From: Deroplatys truncata | Lineage: Eukaryota; Arthropoda; Insecta; Mantodea; Mantidae | DNA: 64,000 nt | Assembly (NCBI GenBank): GCA_030765065.1 | Contig: CM060978.1 | Span: forward strand, 116,479,692-116,543,691 | Direction: 5' to 3' | Shown: positions 40,939 to 52,371 of the stretch, one piece after another | How the letters are laid out: every line of letters begins with the position of its first letter | Numbering within the stretch: the first letter of the stretch is position 1 | The notes under the pieces: generated by a model | Database searches by the model: none | What the model saw: the letters and a program-made list of their open reading frames with translations, nothing else | What the model was told of the DNA's origin: nothing | Program-made: the position numbers and the translations under genes

Positions 40939-43088
40939 GTGAGTATTCATTCTTTCTTCTTTTTCCTGTTCAACTCTTTAAACTATTGTGGTTCCAACAT
41001 TGCTTACTAGATATTACAAGCTGGTGCATTGGAGTCAGAAATGACAGTAAAAGGACTGGACAATGTAATATTCACCAATAGAGGCACTCAACTATTCCAT
41101 AAGCTTTTAGTTAGCTATTATGACAATGAAGACTTGACAACTTCTTTCAAATATTGTTCATGATGCTGTTTAGCAATTAGATGGACTTTTATTGATTTTA
41201 GATTCAAATTATACAAAAAATGAATGGTTGACACTTCTTTTATTATGAAATAGTACGTAAATTTTAAAAATATATATGTATGGGAATCCATCCCAAGCAA
41301 CTTTTCATTTTTTTCCGTGCTATACTACCTCAGTATATATCATCACATAACTGAATTGACGGGAAATCTATAATTTGGGTTTTCCAATGAGCACAAATAG
41401 CATTATGTGCAAAAGCTTTCAGTTGATCAATAGTTTGTTTATTGCATGCATAGTAATTTGTGAAGTAACAGCAACAGGTCAGTCAATGATTTAATAGTTC
41501 AATTCTTCAGTCAGTTCAATACATGGATTTCAATGCTTGCACAGTCTTATTGCTGTGTATTGTGTTAGAATTAGGAGTTATGATCAAAATTTATGGATTA
41601 TTACATCTAAATGTCCCTTAATATTGGATTCATTATACATCACTACCATCTGAATTTTCAAATATGTTAATGCTAAAATAGCTTTGATATAGCCTTATTT
41701 CTTGATAATTTTTATGCTCTAATTTTCAATGTTCATCCCACAATGTTTACAAGCAACATAAACCTCCAAATATGTTACTTAATGTTGAGTCCAGTATACA
41801 TCACAGTACTTTGAAGGGTATTTTGTCTTAATGCAATTACTAATTGTAACCTATCATAAATATATTTGTGATTTCTTTCTAAGTTTCTTAATGTAGCTAC
41901 AATTTGTAATTAGTAATCCTGTTTGACAATTATGCAATATACAGCAATGGCAGTATACATGCTTTGTGGTGTGATTGAGCGATCCTAGTGGAAGTAAGTG
42001 CAAACATTCAAGCACCTGAATGCAATGTGAATACGTCAGGGTTCCAGAATGTTCACTTAATCTATTCCGTAATTTTAGATTTGGAGTAGCAGAAGTATTT
42101 TAGAGAATGAGTTACCTCCCATGTATGCTATCTGTTATCTATAATGTACAAAGTAGGAAATAATGCTTTCATTTGTTGCTTTAGCTTTTATATTATTTGT
42201 ACACTGCCTGTCATGATAAATTTTTTATATCTATCTAAGGAAAATTTATAGTAGTGACAGAAGTCGTAGTAATTGGCCTAGTTTTAGATGTATTTTAGAA
42301 AACAGTTTAGTTTTCTATCTACAGTGTGCAACCCAAGTTCCTGGAATTCATATGTAAATAAAAGTAAATCATACCTTGTTGCAGACACATATAAGATAAG
42401 ATAAATTTATTTCATCAATATACATTTATTCATACAGAAGAGTCTCACATATCCAATATAAATGGGACAGCAGAACATTGGATAAGTGCAAATATTGGAT
42501 AATAGGGATATGTTAAGAAAAAGCCATTAAATGTCAAAACTATGTTATAACTCTACATGTTACAAACCTAATAATAATATTTTATAACAAAACAGAAAGA
42601 AAAATTAACTAAAAAAATGAATTTACAGTTAAAGAATTGTCTGAAGTTGAATACCTACACTTAAAAAGTTCATTTCTGTGATGATTTAAAGAAAATTTTG
42701 ATCTTAGTTTGCTTTGTTGATGAGTGGCGTTACTTTGCTGCCAATCTCACCATGTTTGCAGCATTATTATGTTGATTCCTGTAGCTTCTTCTTGTTGCTC
42801 ATTGTATTTAAATGCAGTTTTTAGAGCTTTTACTCTGTTGTTATTGGAAATTCTGCAACACTCAACAGTTGCTGCTTGATCTTTAATTTCAATGTCATCA
42901 CAGTTGACAAGAATTATGTTGTCTCCATTACTTTTTTCATTCAGAACATCATCCCTCATCCAACTTTCTATTTCTTGCAAAGATGCATGCTCACATCCAG
43001 GTATACATTGCACTAAAAGTAGAACGGCTTCATCTATGTTACCCATTCCCATACTTTCATCATCTTCTAGCATGATTTGGCAATTAAT
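40939..43088. other. Downstream intron, nothing recognised
   Basis: Begins with the donor GTGAGTATTC and continues as AT-rich sequence with short chance ORFs. No further proline-rich exon on the + strand was recognised here or later in the window. Confidence 0.4.
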
Positions 43089-43975
43089 ACTTTTTACTTT
43101 CTCTACTACGTATAGTAAGTAGGGGAAGTATTGCATTCCACCCAAAAATTCGATACCGAGATTTCACCGGAAATACATGTTTTGAGACCTCCTGAATCCA
43201 AAAAAAGCATTTTTGGAAACATGTCCGTGTGTGTGTCTGTGTGTCTGTGTGTGTGTGTGTCTGTGTGTGTGTGAACAGCATAACTCAAAAACGAACAGTC
43301 GGATAAACACCAAACTTGGTATTTAGGTTCAGTATCTTCCAGAGATGCGACACGAAGGTTTTCAAGAAAATCCCCCCACCCCAGACTACCCTTTACATGG
43401 AACATTTTTCGAAAATTTTAATTTTCTCAAAAATGGCTCTAACGATTTTGTTTAAAATATCATATGTTTAAGATAATGCCATGAGAAATGAAATGTATAT
43501 CTCGAATTTTCTGGGAATGTCTCCAAAAGTATTCTTCATTGTGAACGACTTTTGCATAACTGGTAAACCATAAGAGATAGACAAAATTTTACTACACAAA
43601 AAATGTTGATCTCGTTAAAATACACAACTTATGTTATATACATTTCTTTTGTTGAGTGAACCGTTTTCGAGATATTGCTTGTTATTCCCTTAAATTTTCC
43701 AATACTTATACTTTTTCTCAAATTCGTTATTCATTTTTTTTATGTCCTGGACTTGCAAAGAGAATGGAATTCGACACATAGCAACCAGCGTTAAAATATT
43801 TGACCATCGCTTAAAAGCTACCATATTCCCCTTGCATCTACAAGAAAATTAGCAATAAGATTGACATCTCGATATCTCGATTAACATAAAGCATATGGAG
43901 AATAGGCGTTTGTAAAAATAGATTGTACAAGAGTAGAGAAAGTCATGTGAGTGTAACACATCAGATTTTTTTTTA
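43089..43975 (-). repeat. Dispersed 0.9-kb repeat, copy E
   Basis: Reverse-complement copy that appears almost identical to copy A (22941-23829), apart from the microsatellite and homopolymer lengths. The near-identity implies recent movement or exchange. The two lie 20 kb apart in inverted orientation. Confidence 0.75.
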
Positions 43976-44143
43976 TGCAGTGGAAAGGCAGATAATATGG
44001 AATGTTGGTAAAACGAGGATTGAATAAACAAGATTTTACTTTACATATTAATATGCAGTTGGATAACCTTACTACATATGAGGGGAACTATTTATATTTT
44101 GAGCCTAATAATTAAAACAAAGTAATTTCTAATGAAAACTGCT

Positions 44144-44722
44144 TTATTGTTTTTCAAAATATTCTCCTTTATGATCAGACAGATGCAAAACTGTATTGAA
44201 CCATTTATCAAAGCATTTATTCCAGTCTTCTTGAGACACCTCCAAAACATGGTTTTTGAAGGCATCAATGGCTTCTTCTGCCAACGAAAATTGTCCACGC
44301 AATTTATTCTTGATGTTTGGGAACAAAAGGAAGTCATTTAGTGCCAAATCAGGACTGTATGGCGGATGACCCATCAATTCAATTTTTTGAGCCTTCAAAT
44401 ACTCTGTTGTTACGACGAGATGTGTGTGAGCTCACATTGTCTTGATGAAGAACGATCCTACGGTTCTTGTTGGTTTTCCTTACTTCACCGAAGACTTCCG
44501 GAAAACAAATGGTTGTGTACCATTCGGCATTGACCGTTTTACGTTCCTCTAAAGGCACTGTTGCCACATGGCCAGTTTTGCTGAAAAAGCAGCTGACCAT
44601 TTGCTTCAAGTGTGAGCAACTTTTGTTGGATTTGCTTCATCTTGAAACACCCATACAGTCGACTGCTGTTTACGTTCTGGCTCATATGCATAGATCCATG
44701 ATTCGTCATCTTTTACAATCTT
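44144..44722 (-). pseudogene. mariner-2 transposase, C-terminal catalytic part
   Basis: The minus reading 'DDESWIYAYE' (first catalytic D), 'KQQSTVWVF', then 'RRIVLHQDNVSSHTSRR' (second D) and 'MGHPPYSPDLALNDFLLFPN' (third D region) is a DD34D mariner transposase close to the SETMAR/Mos1 type. A frame change separates 44379-44609 from 44144-44398. It ends 'FDKWFNTVLHLSDHKGEYFE', a typical mariner C-terminus. Confidence 0.85.
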
Positions 44723-44726
44723 ATAT

Positions 44727-45203
44727 TGTCGTGACCTCTAAACAAATACTCAATGGGAGGTAGGGCTACTCGCTACTGAGGTACCAGGAAGTTAATAATT
44801 TATGTAAGGCGAGGTCACAACAAGGGACGCAGCTAAATGAAAAGTGAAAAATATTAGAGAATATCTAATAAAAGGATTACTACATGGTTCAGATGGGAGA
44901 AAGGATCTATCTACTATGATAAATTACACTGGGAAGACGTGGATGGTAAGATGATATATTAATAAAAGTGGATACAATACCTCCTTGGCTTCATGTCCGT
45001 CGGTGAGGACGCCATACATGCTTTGTGTATGGGTAGCACGTACACACAACCTGCCTGCTAGCTGCGACTTTACTGACTGACTGAAAGCACGCCACTTGGC
45101 GTGGGACGCTATCTACAAACTTGTTTACCCCCACCACTCTCTTACGTAATACCCGATCCAGGCGGCCAAGGTCATGCACTCAACAATGCTTACATATGCC
45201 ACA
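44727..45203 (-). repeat. Gypsy 3' LTR
   Basis: 477 bp; begins TGTCGTGACCTCTAAACAAA and ends CATATGCCACA in + coordinates. It matches 51405-51877 with small indels at 'GAAAAGTG', 'GGGTAGC' and 'GACTTTACTG'. Confidence 0.9.
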
Positions 45204-45214
45204 TCTCCCCCTGG
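45204..45214 (-). promoter_or_regulatory. Polypurine tract
   Basis: The minus strand reads CCAGGGGGAGA immediately before the 3' LTR, the expected plus-strand primer for Gypsy elements. Confidence 0.65.
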
Positions 45215-47289
45215 CCACCCAGATCGACGCCCTTGTCGACACAAGGAGGATTTTTTGTTAGTGGACAAAGAATTACAATAAAGAAGAATATATGACATAC
45301 AGTACAATGAATAGTTTCGATAATTGAACTACAGCAAACAATATCTGTGAATATATGGAGCATAAATATCTCTTAAAGAAATCAAAGGCTGATTGAAATA
45401 TTTTGGAGTCTCGAGTGCCACCAACGCTTTAGCTTGACAGATCACCCAAGTACGAGTACCCCGCACACGCACACTACACCATGCTGCCACTGTTAATGCA
45501 CACTACACTTCACCTGGTTGTTCCGATGTAACTGTTTGTGGGTGGGATTTCCACATCACCCACGACGACGAATTTTCAGCTGCAGAGTCTTTCAGGTGCT
45601 GCAAGTCGCTGAAGATGTGGGGGGAGCAATCGCTAGCTTGGACTGCCCCCCAAAATAGTGGCTCCTTATGCCACTGCAGTGTAGTGGATGAACGACAGCT
45701 CTCCTGTGGTGTCTCTGGAACCTCTGGCGTGTCTGTCCAGCGGGGTTACTCCTCTGGACACTCGAGCTCCGGAATCAGCAAAGTCACTATAACAGAAATC
45801 ACAGAAAGGTAGAAATTGTGCTCCAGAAGATCATCATACATACAAAAACAAGTAGTATGTCATGTACAGAAATAAGATTTGAAATGCCAAAAAGTTTACA
45901 ATGAATCAATTCTTTTAGTATGGGGCAAAGAGAAAAAAATGACTACATGTTGACATAAAAACTGAATTTCACAAGAGGTTACCATCCAAAATTTAACACA
46001 AACTGCTTTACAATCCAAATACAGACACACAAAAGGGCCAGAATACATAAATATTACATCACTTATATTCATTGTTTACATACAATAACACAACACAAAT
46101 ATAGAAACTTATTTGGCATCCCAATATTATTTAACCAGCTGGTACTACTAATGAAAAGAAATAAGTGCACTTACAATACATTCATACATGACAATGAAAT
46201 GAAATCATTCATACTGACCATGGCCCAAATTATACACAACATTCGCTTAAATAACTAACCAAAACTACTGTGTGCATTACTACAGACTTCAAAAATAAAT
46301 CCACAGTACATACATCAAACTACACCTCGTTACATATTTTCAACTACAATACTCATACTTTACTGTCAAATATAAATTCTCCTCTACATTACTATCTTAT
46401 CCATCTTATTATGATCATCATCATCATCTTAGTTCTCAACTTTCTCGTATACAGTAATTACTGAGAAAATAAAACATCTTCACTGACGTGTCTCATTCAA
46501 CATGCTGCAAAGTCAAAAATACCTGACATAGGCATAAACTTAAAGAAATCACATTAACATTTCAGGAATGACACAAATAACATGGCATCATACTGTTGCA
46601 TCCACATCCTCCGAATCAAAATTAAGCTGGAAAATAGATGGTATTAAAACTCGCTATATAAGATGGTACTAAACTTGTTGCATAAACAAAAAAAAAATTA
46701 TTCTCATTGCATACACTTCATTACATTTACTCTCTTGTGTGAATACATCACACACGCTATACTGGGCACGTTTCAGCAACACCAATAAGCAAAATATTTA
46801 TCAACTCATCACATTGAGTTTCCAGGTACATGTAGCCCTCCTGAAAATTAAACATTTACACTTCAAGTATCGGGGTTACACTTTGGCACTTCCACCGAAG
46901 CTGACATCAACTCATCTCATCTCTCACATTACCACCATCGGGGTTACTCTTAGGCAGTTCCACCGAGGCAAATATTTACTTATCCTTCACATAACCTCAC
47001 AAACATATACACACACTATTCATGCAACAATTTTCTGCAAAGAAAAGATCACAGCATCATAATGAAACCCAAAATCAGACCAAACGAATGCAACAGAACA
47101 AAGCACATCATTACCAAAACAATACTGTCATATAACATTCCTGAAAATCAAACAAAATTAAGTACACACTCACAGGTTGTTTTTCTTATGCTTTTTACCA
47201 CAAAATGGTGCAACTTTCCAGTTTCATGTAATATATACTTCATGCCAACATTAAGGCAAACAATAAAAATAGCATTACAAACTCAAAAT
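45215..47289 (-). other. Long 3' non-coding region of the Gypsy element
   Basis: About 2.1 kb between the integrase stop and the polypurine tract. Minus-strand frames are short. No envelope-like signal peptide, furin site or transmembrane frame was found. Two similar 'CGGGGTTAC.CTT.GGCA.TTCCACCGA' segments (46870 and 46940) form a minor repeat. Confidence 0.6.
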
Positions 47290-48137
47290 TTACAGTCTAT
47301 AAGGACCCACAGGATCATAGTAAGGGTGAAGGCGTGACACATGAACACTCTGATGTTTGATACGAGGAGCATGAGGTCGACCAACAAGGTAGGTAACAGG
47401 AGTGATCTGTCGGATAATTTCAAAAGGACCAAAATATCTATGTAACAACTTGGTACATTTACCTTTCTTTCTTATAGGAGTAAAAACTTTGACTAATTGA
47501 CCTACGTTGTAAACCACATCTCTATGTTTGGCATCAAATGCTTCTTTTTGTTTCACTTGTTGCTTAGTAATGTTAGCAACAGCAACCTCACGTGCCTTCT
47601 GAATCTCTTGTAAAGTTTGTTTCACAAAAAGGTCATTAGAAGTAGCTTGCAGCTGAACCTGATTAGGTAAAGAAGGCTCTCGACCATATATCAAGAAAAA
47701 GGGTGAGAATTTAGTAGACTCCTGAACACTTGAGTTATAAGAAAAAGTGACATAGGGCAAAATTGAGTCCCAGTTCTTTTGATTAGTGTCAACAAAATGG
47801 CTAAGCATATTCAAGAGGGTTTGATTGAATCTTTCAGTAAGTCCATTACAAGCTGGATGGTAAGCACTAGTAAAATTAGAAGACACTGATAGAGATCTCA
47901 ACAATTCTTGTGTCACTTCACTTAGGAAAACTGAGCCACGATCAGACAACAAGGCAGCAGGTGCTCCATGCCTACAGATGATGTTATGTAAAATAAACTT
48001 AGCAACTTGGGGAATTGTTGCTGAAGGAAGCGACACAGACTCGACCCAGCGAGAAGCATACTCGGTCGCAACGACGACGTACTTGTGTCCAGAATTAGAG
48101 CGTGGGAGAGGCCCAAGCAAATCAATACCCCACCGCT
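47290..48137 (-). pseudogene. Gypsy integrase, catalytic core and C-terminal domain
   Basis: The open frame extends upstream of the first listed start codon to include 'RWGIDLLGPLPRS', giving the first catalytic D. It continues with 'KYVVVATEYASRWVESVSLP', 'LLSDRGSVF' (second D), 'AYHPACNGLTERFNQTLLNM' (catalytic E) and the GPY/F module 'HRYFGPFEIIRQITPVTYLV', ending 'HVSRLHPYYDPVGPYRL'. It integrates element cDNA in the nucleus. The core is well preserved. It is separated from the zinc-binding part at 48141 by a frameshift at about 48140, so this copy would not make an intact integrase. Confidence 0.85.
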
Positions 48138-48140
48138 CGC

Positions 48141-48698
48141 CTAAGAAGTAACAGGAATCGGTTGTAATAAACCTGCTGGCTTTTGATTCTTAGGTCCTTT
48201 TCTTGTTTGACAACTGGGAGAGGTACGCACAAAATGTTCAATATCTTTTTTCATTCCAATCCAATAGTATCTGGAGTGAATTTTAGCAAATGTTTTTGAA
48301 AAGCCTAAATGACCTGAAAGAGGATCATCATGACACGAAGATAGAATTTCATGTTTCAGTGCCTCTGGAATAACCAGCAAATGGAGAGGGCCAGTAGAGC
48401 CAGCATTTTTGCGATAAAGTACTCCTGATTTAAGAGTATAATTTGAAATTTGTCTCTGAAGCTTAGCAGGGGCCGACGGAGAATCATGGAGAACATTGAT
48501 AAACTCAAGTAACACAGCATCTTTTTTCTGTTGGTCAGCAACTTCAAAAGACAACAAACATGTGGGAAGTTCAAGCTGTTCAAGGTCACTTTCTTTGGGT
48601 TGCAACACAGGAAATCTCAATAAAGCATCAGCATCATGATGTTTCTTACCAGATTTATAGGAAATAGTATAATCAAATTCTTGCAATTTAAAACTCAT
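48141..48698 (-). pseudogene. Gypsy RNase H end and integrase zinc domain
   Basis: The frame opens within the last RNase H helix ('LQEFDYTISYKSGKKHHDAD', then 'ALLRFP', normally ALSR). It runs through a linker to the H2C2 zinc-binding domain ('HLGFSKTFAKIHSRYYWIGM', 'CQTRKGPKN'). Reverse transcriptase and the RNase H active site are missing upstream: the protease frame ends at 48688 and this frame starts at 48698 in a different phase. That marks the junction of a large internal deletion. The first histidine block reads 'HDDPLSGHLG', as expected. Confidence 0.8.
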
Positions 48699-49190
48699 TA
48701 TCTTGCAAAGGATTCACTGTCATATCAACAAAAGGACCTTGTACTAGAGTGATTGGTATACTGAAAGCATCATCCTCAGAAGAGTTCAAAGTTATCAAGT
48801 TGTGTGCATAGTCAATTATTACATCATGAGCATGCAAAAAGTCATTGCCTAAAATTAAATGAGACAGATCTTTCACAACTAATACATCTTCCTGAAAAAG
48901 AACATCATTAATATGAAAATCTAGAACAGTGTGGTAAGGCGCATCAAGTAACTTATTACCTGCAGTTCGAAGCAACATCTCTATGGGTTTCAATGTAGAG
49001 TGATCAAGAACATGGGCAGCATTCACAATGCTAATTGCGCTTCCTGTGTCGAGCAAGATGGAAACCTCTGTCTGGGCAATATGACCAGTAACTTGTAAGA
49101 TCTGACCTGATAATGCAGCCACATCCCATTGAGGTGCAGCCGTGCTGGTGGGCGGTGGTGATGTTGCTAAGTCTCGTCGTATGAGGCTCG
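48688..49190 (-). pseudogene. Gypsy retropepsin-like protease
   Basis: Contains the active site 'VSILLDTGSAISIV' and the second-lobe motif 'HLILGNDFL', typical of Gypsy aspartic proteases that cleave Gag-Pol as homodimers. The frame overlaps the end of gag in the -1 phase, the usual arrangement for ribosomal frameshifting. It closes after 'MTVNPLQDNEF', exactly where RT should follow. The protease domain itself is unbroken. Confidence 0.8.
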
Positions 49191-50228
49191 GCGCCAGTCG
49201 TTTTTTGACTGAGGAAAGCGGCTATGGCAGAAGCGAGCCAGGTGGCCCTGCCTGTTGCATCTATAGCAGGTGATGGATGAGTCCCGCCGATTGAAGTCAG
49301 ATGACCGTGGAAGCTGTGAAGTTCTCTCCGAAGGTGGTACAGCAGGTGGTAACTGAAACTGGTTAACTCGGTTACATAACTGTTCTACACGATCAATCAG
49401 CTGGTGCATGGGAGCGACTGGTATGTCCCCAAGAGAAGAAGCATTTGTTAGCTGAGCAGTAGCTGGTATAGTCACAGCAGGAACAGATGCATTATTAAAT
49501 ACAGGAGAGCGTGGTATAACCACTGCAGCCTGAGATTGGGCAGACACTAGATGTTCTCGGTTCTGCATATAAAACTGTGCCTTGTCCGATCGTCGAATGA
49601 TTTGTATCACCTTATCAACAGTTTGAGGATTAAATGGCAGCAAAGGCTGGACATAAAGAGGTTTAAGACCTTTAAGCAGGTGTTTGATTTGTTCTAACTG
49701 CGACATAACTGGATTTACTTGATCACACAAAGATAACACATCATAGATATAATTAATAACAGGTTCATCATCTAACTGTACCCGCTGTCTGAGCTTCATT
49801 TCCAAAATATCACTCTGATTAGTCATCTGAAAGGCATTTAGAAACTGTGTAGATAGGCAAAGCCAATCATGGCGAGGATGCCGATGGCGAAAAGTTTGAA
49901 ACCATGATGCAGCAGTATCTCGTAAATAACATGGAAAACATTTCAATTTCATTTCCTCAGACCAACCATTAGCAGCAGCGACCATTTCAAAATTTTGAAG
50001 AAATTCATATGCCGACAACTTACTGGAATTCTCAAAGTAAGAGGGTTCTTTGACCGGATGACACACAGCTGACTGCATTGTGCTCACCGAAACAGGCGGA
50101 TTAGGCATCACTGGTAATAACTGGGTAACAACAGGTGTACTAGTGCTGGAAATAGATTCTACTTCACTATGCTCACTGACTGGAGCAATAACCACATCAG
50201 ATTTCTGCGTAGTACGTCGTTTAGGCAT
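49167..50228 (-). CDS. Gypsy Gag polyprotein with CCHC knuckle
   Basis: ATG at 50228 (MPKRRTTQKSD) gives about 353 residues; the frame is open slightly further upstream without ATG. The central retrotransposon Gag domain includes 'AYEFLQNFEMVAAANGWSEE', 'CFPCYLRDTAASWFQTF' and 'LEQIKHLLKGLKPLYVQPLL'. A single CCHC zinc knuckle, CYRCNRQGHLARFC, lies near the C-terminus. Gag would assemble particles and bind element RNA. The frame is intact and in-phase throughout, so capsid protein could still be made even though pol is defective. Confidence 0.85.
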   Translation of the reverse strand: MPKRRTTQKSDVVIAPVSEHSEVESISSTSTPVVTQLLPVMPNPPVSVSTMQSAVCHPVKEPSYFENSSKLSAYEFLQNFEMVAAANGWSEEMKLKCFPCYLRDTAASWFQTFRHRHPRHDWLCLSTQFLNAFQMTNQSDILEMKLRQRVQLDDEPVINYIYDVLSLCDQVNPVMSQLEQIKHLLKGLKPLYVQPLLPFNPQTVDKVIQIIRRSDKAQFYMQNREHLVSAQSQAAVVIPRSPVFNNASVPAVTIPATAQLTNASSLGDIPVAPMHQLIDRVEQLCNRVNQFQLPPAVPPSERTSQLPRSSDFNRRDSSITCYRCNRQGHLARFCHSRFPQSKNDWRRASYDET

Positions 50229-51383
50229 TGTAGCAGCACAAAACAAAGATAAACTCAACCAGTAAATGAATGGAAGATCACCATTACAGATTACAAACTA
50301 TGCACTTATAGCATCGCATGAATGTAACTAGAAATATCAGAACATAGCCAGATAAGAACCAATACCGGGAATAATATAATTAAGCGCCCACGGCGAAATA
50401 TTAGAAAATTATACCAACATATTGTTTACACAGACATTACACGCAAGCCACTTGGACACAAAACCAAGGTTTTAAAACAGAATGTACACATGGAAGAGAA
50501 AAAAAAAAAATTAACAAAGTGATATTGTCAGCGAGAAAACTCGAACTGGAAGTTAAAAAAAATTACGTCACACCTACTGTGACTAGCGCTGAAATTATCT
50601 CAAGGAGAGCAGAATATGCTAAACTCGTCATTTATGTGTACCAGTGTACGATGCACAAAAATGAATTCCTTCTTCTTTTTTTGTTTTTGTTTTTTTTAAA
50701 ACAGATGCATCTGCCCTATTATACACACACGCAAATAAACGCACAGAACACGTGCTGGAAAAGATTGGTTTCACAAGCTAGAATTAGTGATGAATTGCAT
50801 GACCACGCAGAGATTACGTAACACACTTGCGTACATAAAATTTGCACGAAAAATTCACCCCAAAAATATAGTAAAGAGCAGGAAATCGCAATCAATGCAA
50901 TATAGAATTACAAGCTCCCGGAAGTACTACCAATGAGCACAGAAAACAGCATCTCCAAACACACCGTTAACATGTGACGACCACATTATCAAAGTTGCAA
51001 ATATCGCCCAATTTTTCACAATTCACAAAAATATGTACTTTAAAATGACCAGTACGAATGATTTATCACAGTAACAGAATTTAGCAGAAGTGAAGCCATG
51101 GTAAGGGGAAAAATGGAGCCAAAAGTTTCAACTCCACGCCACCGACAGACAATGGAAAAAATTTAAAAATGAACTTAAAATTAAAATATAAACATGGGAC
51201 TTTCAGGAAACAATACAGAAGGAATTTAAAAGAAAGGAACCACAAATTATACAACCAAAACCCTTACCCTTAAGCCAAGAAAAAAAAATTACATTTTCTA
51301 ACTAACACGTGGAGGACCAAAAACGCTGCATTTTAGAGAAAAAAAATTTTGCACTTAAAAATCTCAAAATACTCTGCCAAAAT
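50229..51383 (-). other. Gypsy 5' leader
   Basis: 1.15 kb of AT-rich untranslated sequence between primer site and gag. No conserved ORF on either strand. Confidence 0.6.
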
Positions 51384-51401
51384 ACTCGGCGCCTCACACC
51401 A
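51384..51401 (-). promoter_or_regulatory. Gypsy primer-binding site
   Basis: The minus strand reads TGGTGTGAGGCGCCGAG, starting 3 bases after the 5' LTR. TGG complements a tRNA CCA end. The tRNA is not identified. Confidence 0.55.
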
Positions 51402-51404
51402 AGA

Positions 51405-51877
51405 TGTCGTGACCTCTAAACAAATACTCAATGGGAGGTAGGGCTACTCGCTACTGAGGTACCAGGAAGTTAATAATTTATATAAGACGAGGTCATGACA
51501 AGGGACGCAGCTAAATGAAAGTGAAAAATATTAGAGAATATCTAATAAAAGGATTACTACATGGTTCAGATGGGAGAAAGGATCTATCTACTATGATAAA
51601 TTACACTGGGAAGACGTGGATGGTAAGATGATATATTAATAAAAGTGGATACAATACCTCCTTGGCTTCATGTCCGTCGGTGAGGACGCCATACATGCTT
51701 TGTGTATGGGAGCACGTACACACAACCTGCCTGCTAGCTGCGACTACTGACTGACTGAAAGCACGCCACTTGGCGTGGGACGCTATCTACAAGCTTGTTT
51801 ACCCCCACCACTCTCTTATGTAATACCCGATCCAGGCGGCCAAGGTCATGCATGCAACAATGCTTACATATGCCACA
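51405..51877 (-). repeat. Gypsy 5' LTR
   Basis: 473 bp, the partner of 44727-45203, with the ATAT duplication at 51878-51881. Confidence 0.9.
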
Positions 51878-51881
51878 ATAT

Positions 51882-52334
51882 ACGTCTTTTGAAGCACTGC
51901 CATTGTATTTCTTGAGCATTTTTGCACACCAATCGACACGATCATCTTTTTGAGATTGCATCAAATTATGTGGGATCCGAGAGCAAACCTTTTTCACGGC
52001 TAAAATAATCATGCAGTATTTTATATATGCTGGTGGAACTAATGCCTAGGGTTGCCTCAATCTCACAATATGTCGCATGACAATGTTCTATTATTAGGTT
52101 TTGCACAGCATCAATGTTTTCTGGCACAACTGATTTTGGATGACCTTCACGAACTTCATCATTGAGCGAATGGCAGCCACGATTAAATTTGTTATACCAG
52201 CATTTCACAGTGGCCAAGGATGGAGCTTCATCGCCAAATGTGGAAGTTAGTTGATCGATGCACTCTTGTCTTGATAATCCACGTCGAAGGTCATAATAAA
52301 TCATTGCACAAACATTTTCATGAGTTAATTCCAT
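51882..52334 (-). pseudogene. mariner-2 transposase, N-terminal part
   Basis: ATG at 52334 starts 'MELTHENVCAMIYYDLRRGL', then 'CIDQLTSTFGDEAPSLATVK', 'WYNKFNRGCHSLNDEVREG' and 'HATYCEIEATLGISSTSIYK', the paired HTH domain of mariner/SETMAR-type transposases. A frameshift at about 51990 moves the reading to 'DRVDWCAKMLKKYNGSASKD', which continues across the Gypsy insertion to the catalytic part at 44722. The YREL-equivalent linker is degraded. Confidence 0.85.
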
Positions 52335-52371
52335 GTTTTTGTTGACACACAATTTTCAAGTTAGTGTAAAC

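Larger units (their letters stand above)
44727..51877 (-). mobile_element. Gypsy LTR retrotransposon lacking reverse transcriptase
   Basis: A 7,151-bp element on the minus strand with LTRs 44727-45203 and 51405-51877, ending TGTCGTGACC..ATATGCCACA and flanked by the duplication ATAT (44723-44726, 51878-51881). Order along the minus strand: 5' LTR, primer site, 1.1-kb leader, gag, protease, end of RNase H, integrase, 2.1-kb 3' region, polypurine tract, 3' LTR. The RT domain and most of RNase H are absent. The LTRs differ by about eight substitutions and a few small gaps, so the insertion is moderately recent. No env-like frame was seen. Confidence 0.9.

Noticed and set aside
45215-47289. Envelope-like gene in the Gypsy 3' region
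   Set aside because: No minus-strand frame of useful length, no signal peptide, cleavage site or transmembrane segment was found.
47922-48125. ORF overlapping the integrase core
   Set aside because: It is a shadow frame; the integrase motifs lie in the 47290-48137 frame.
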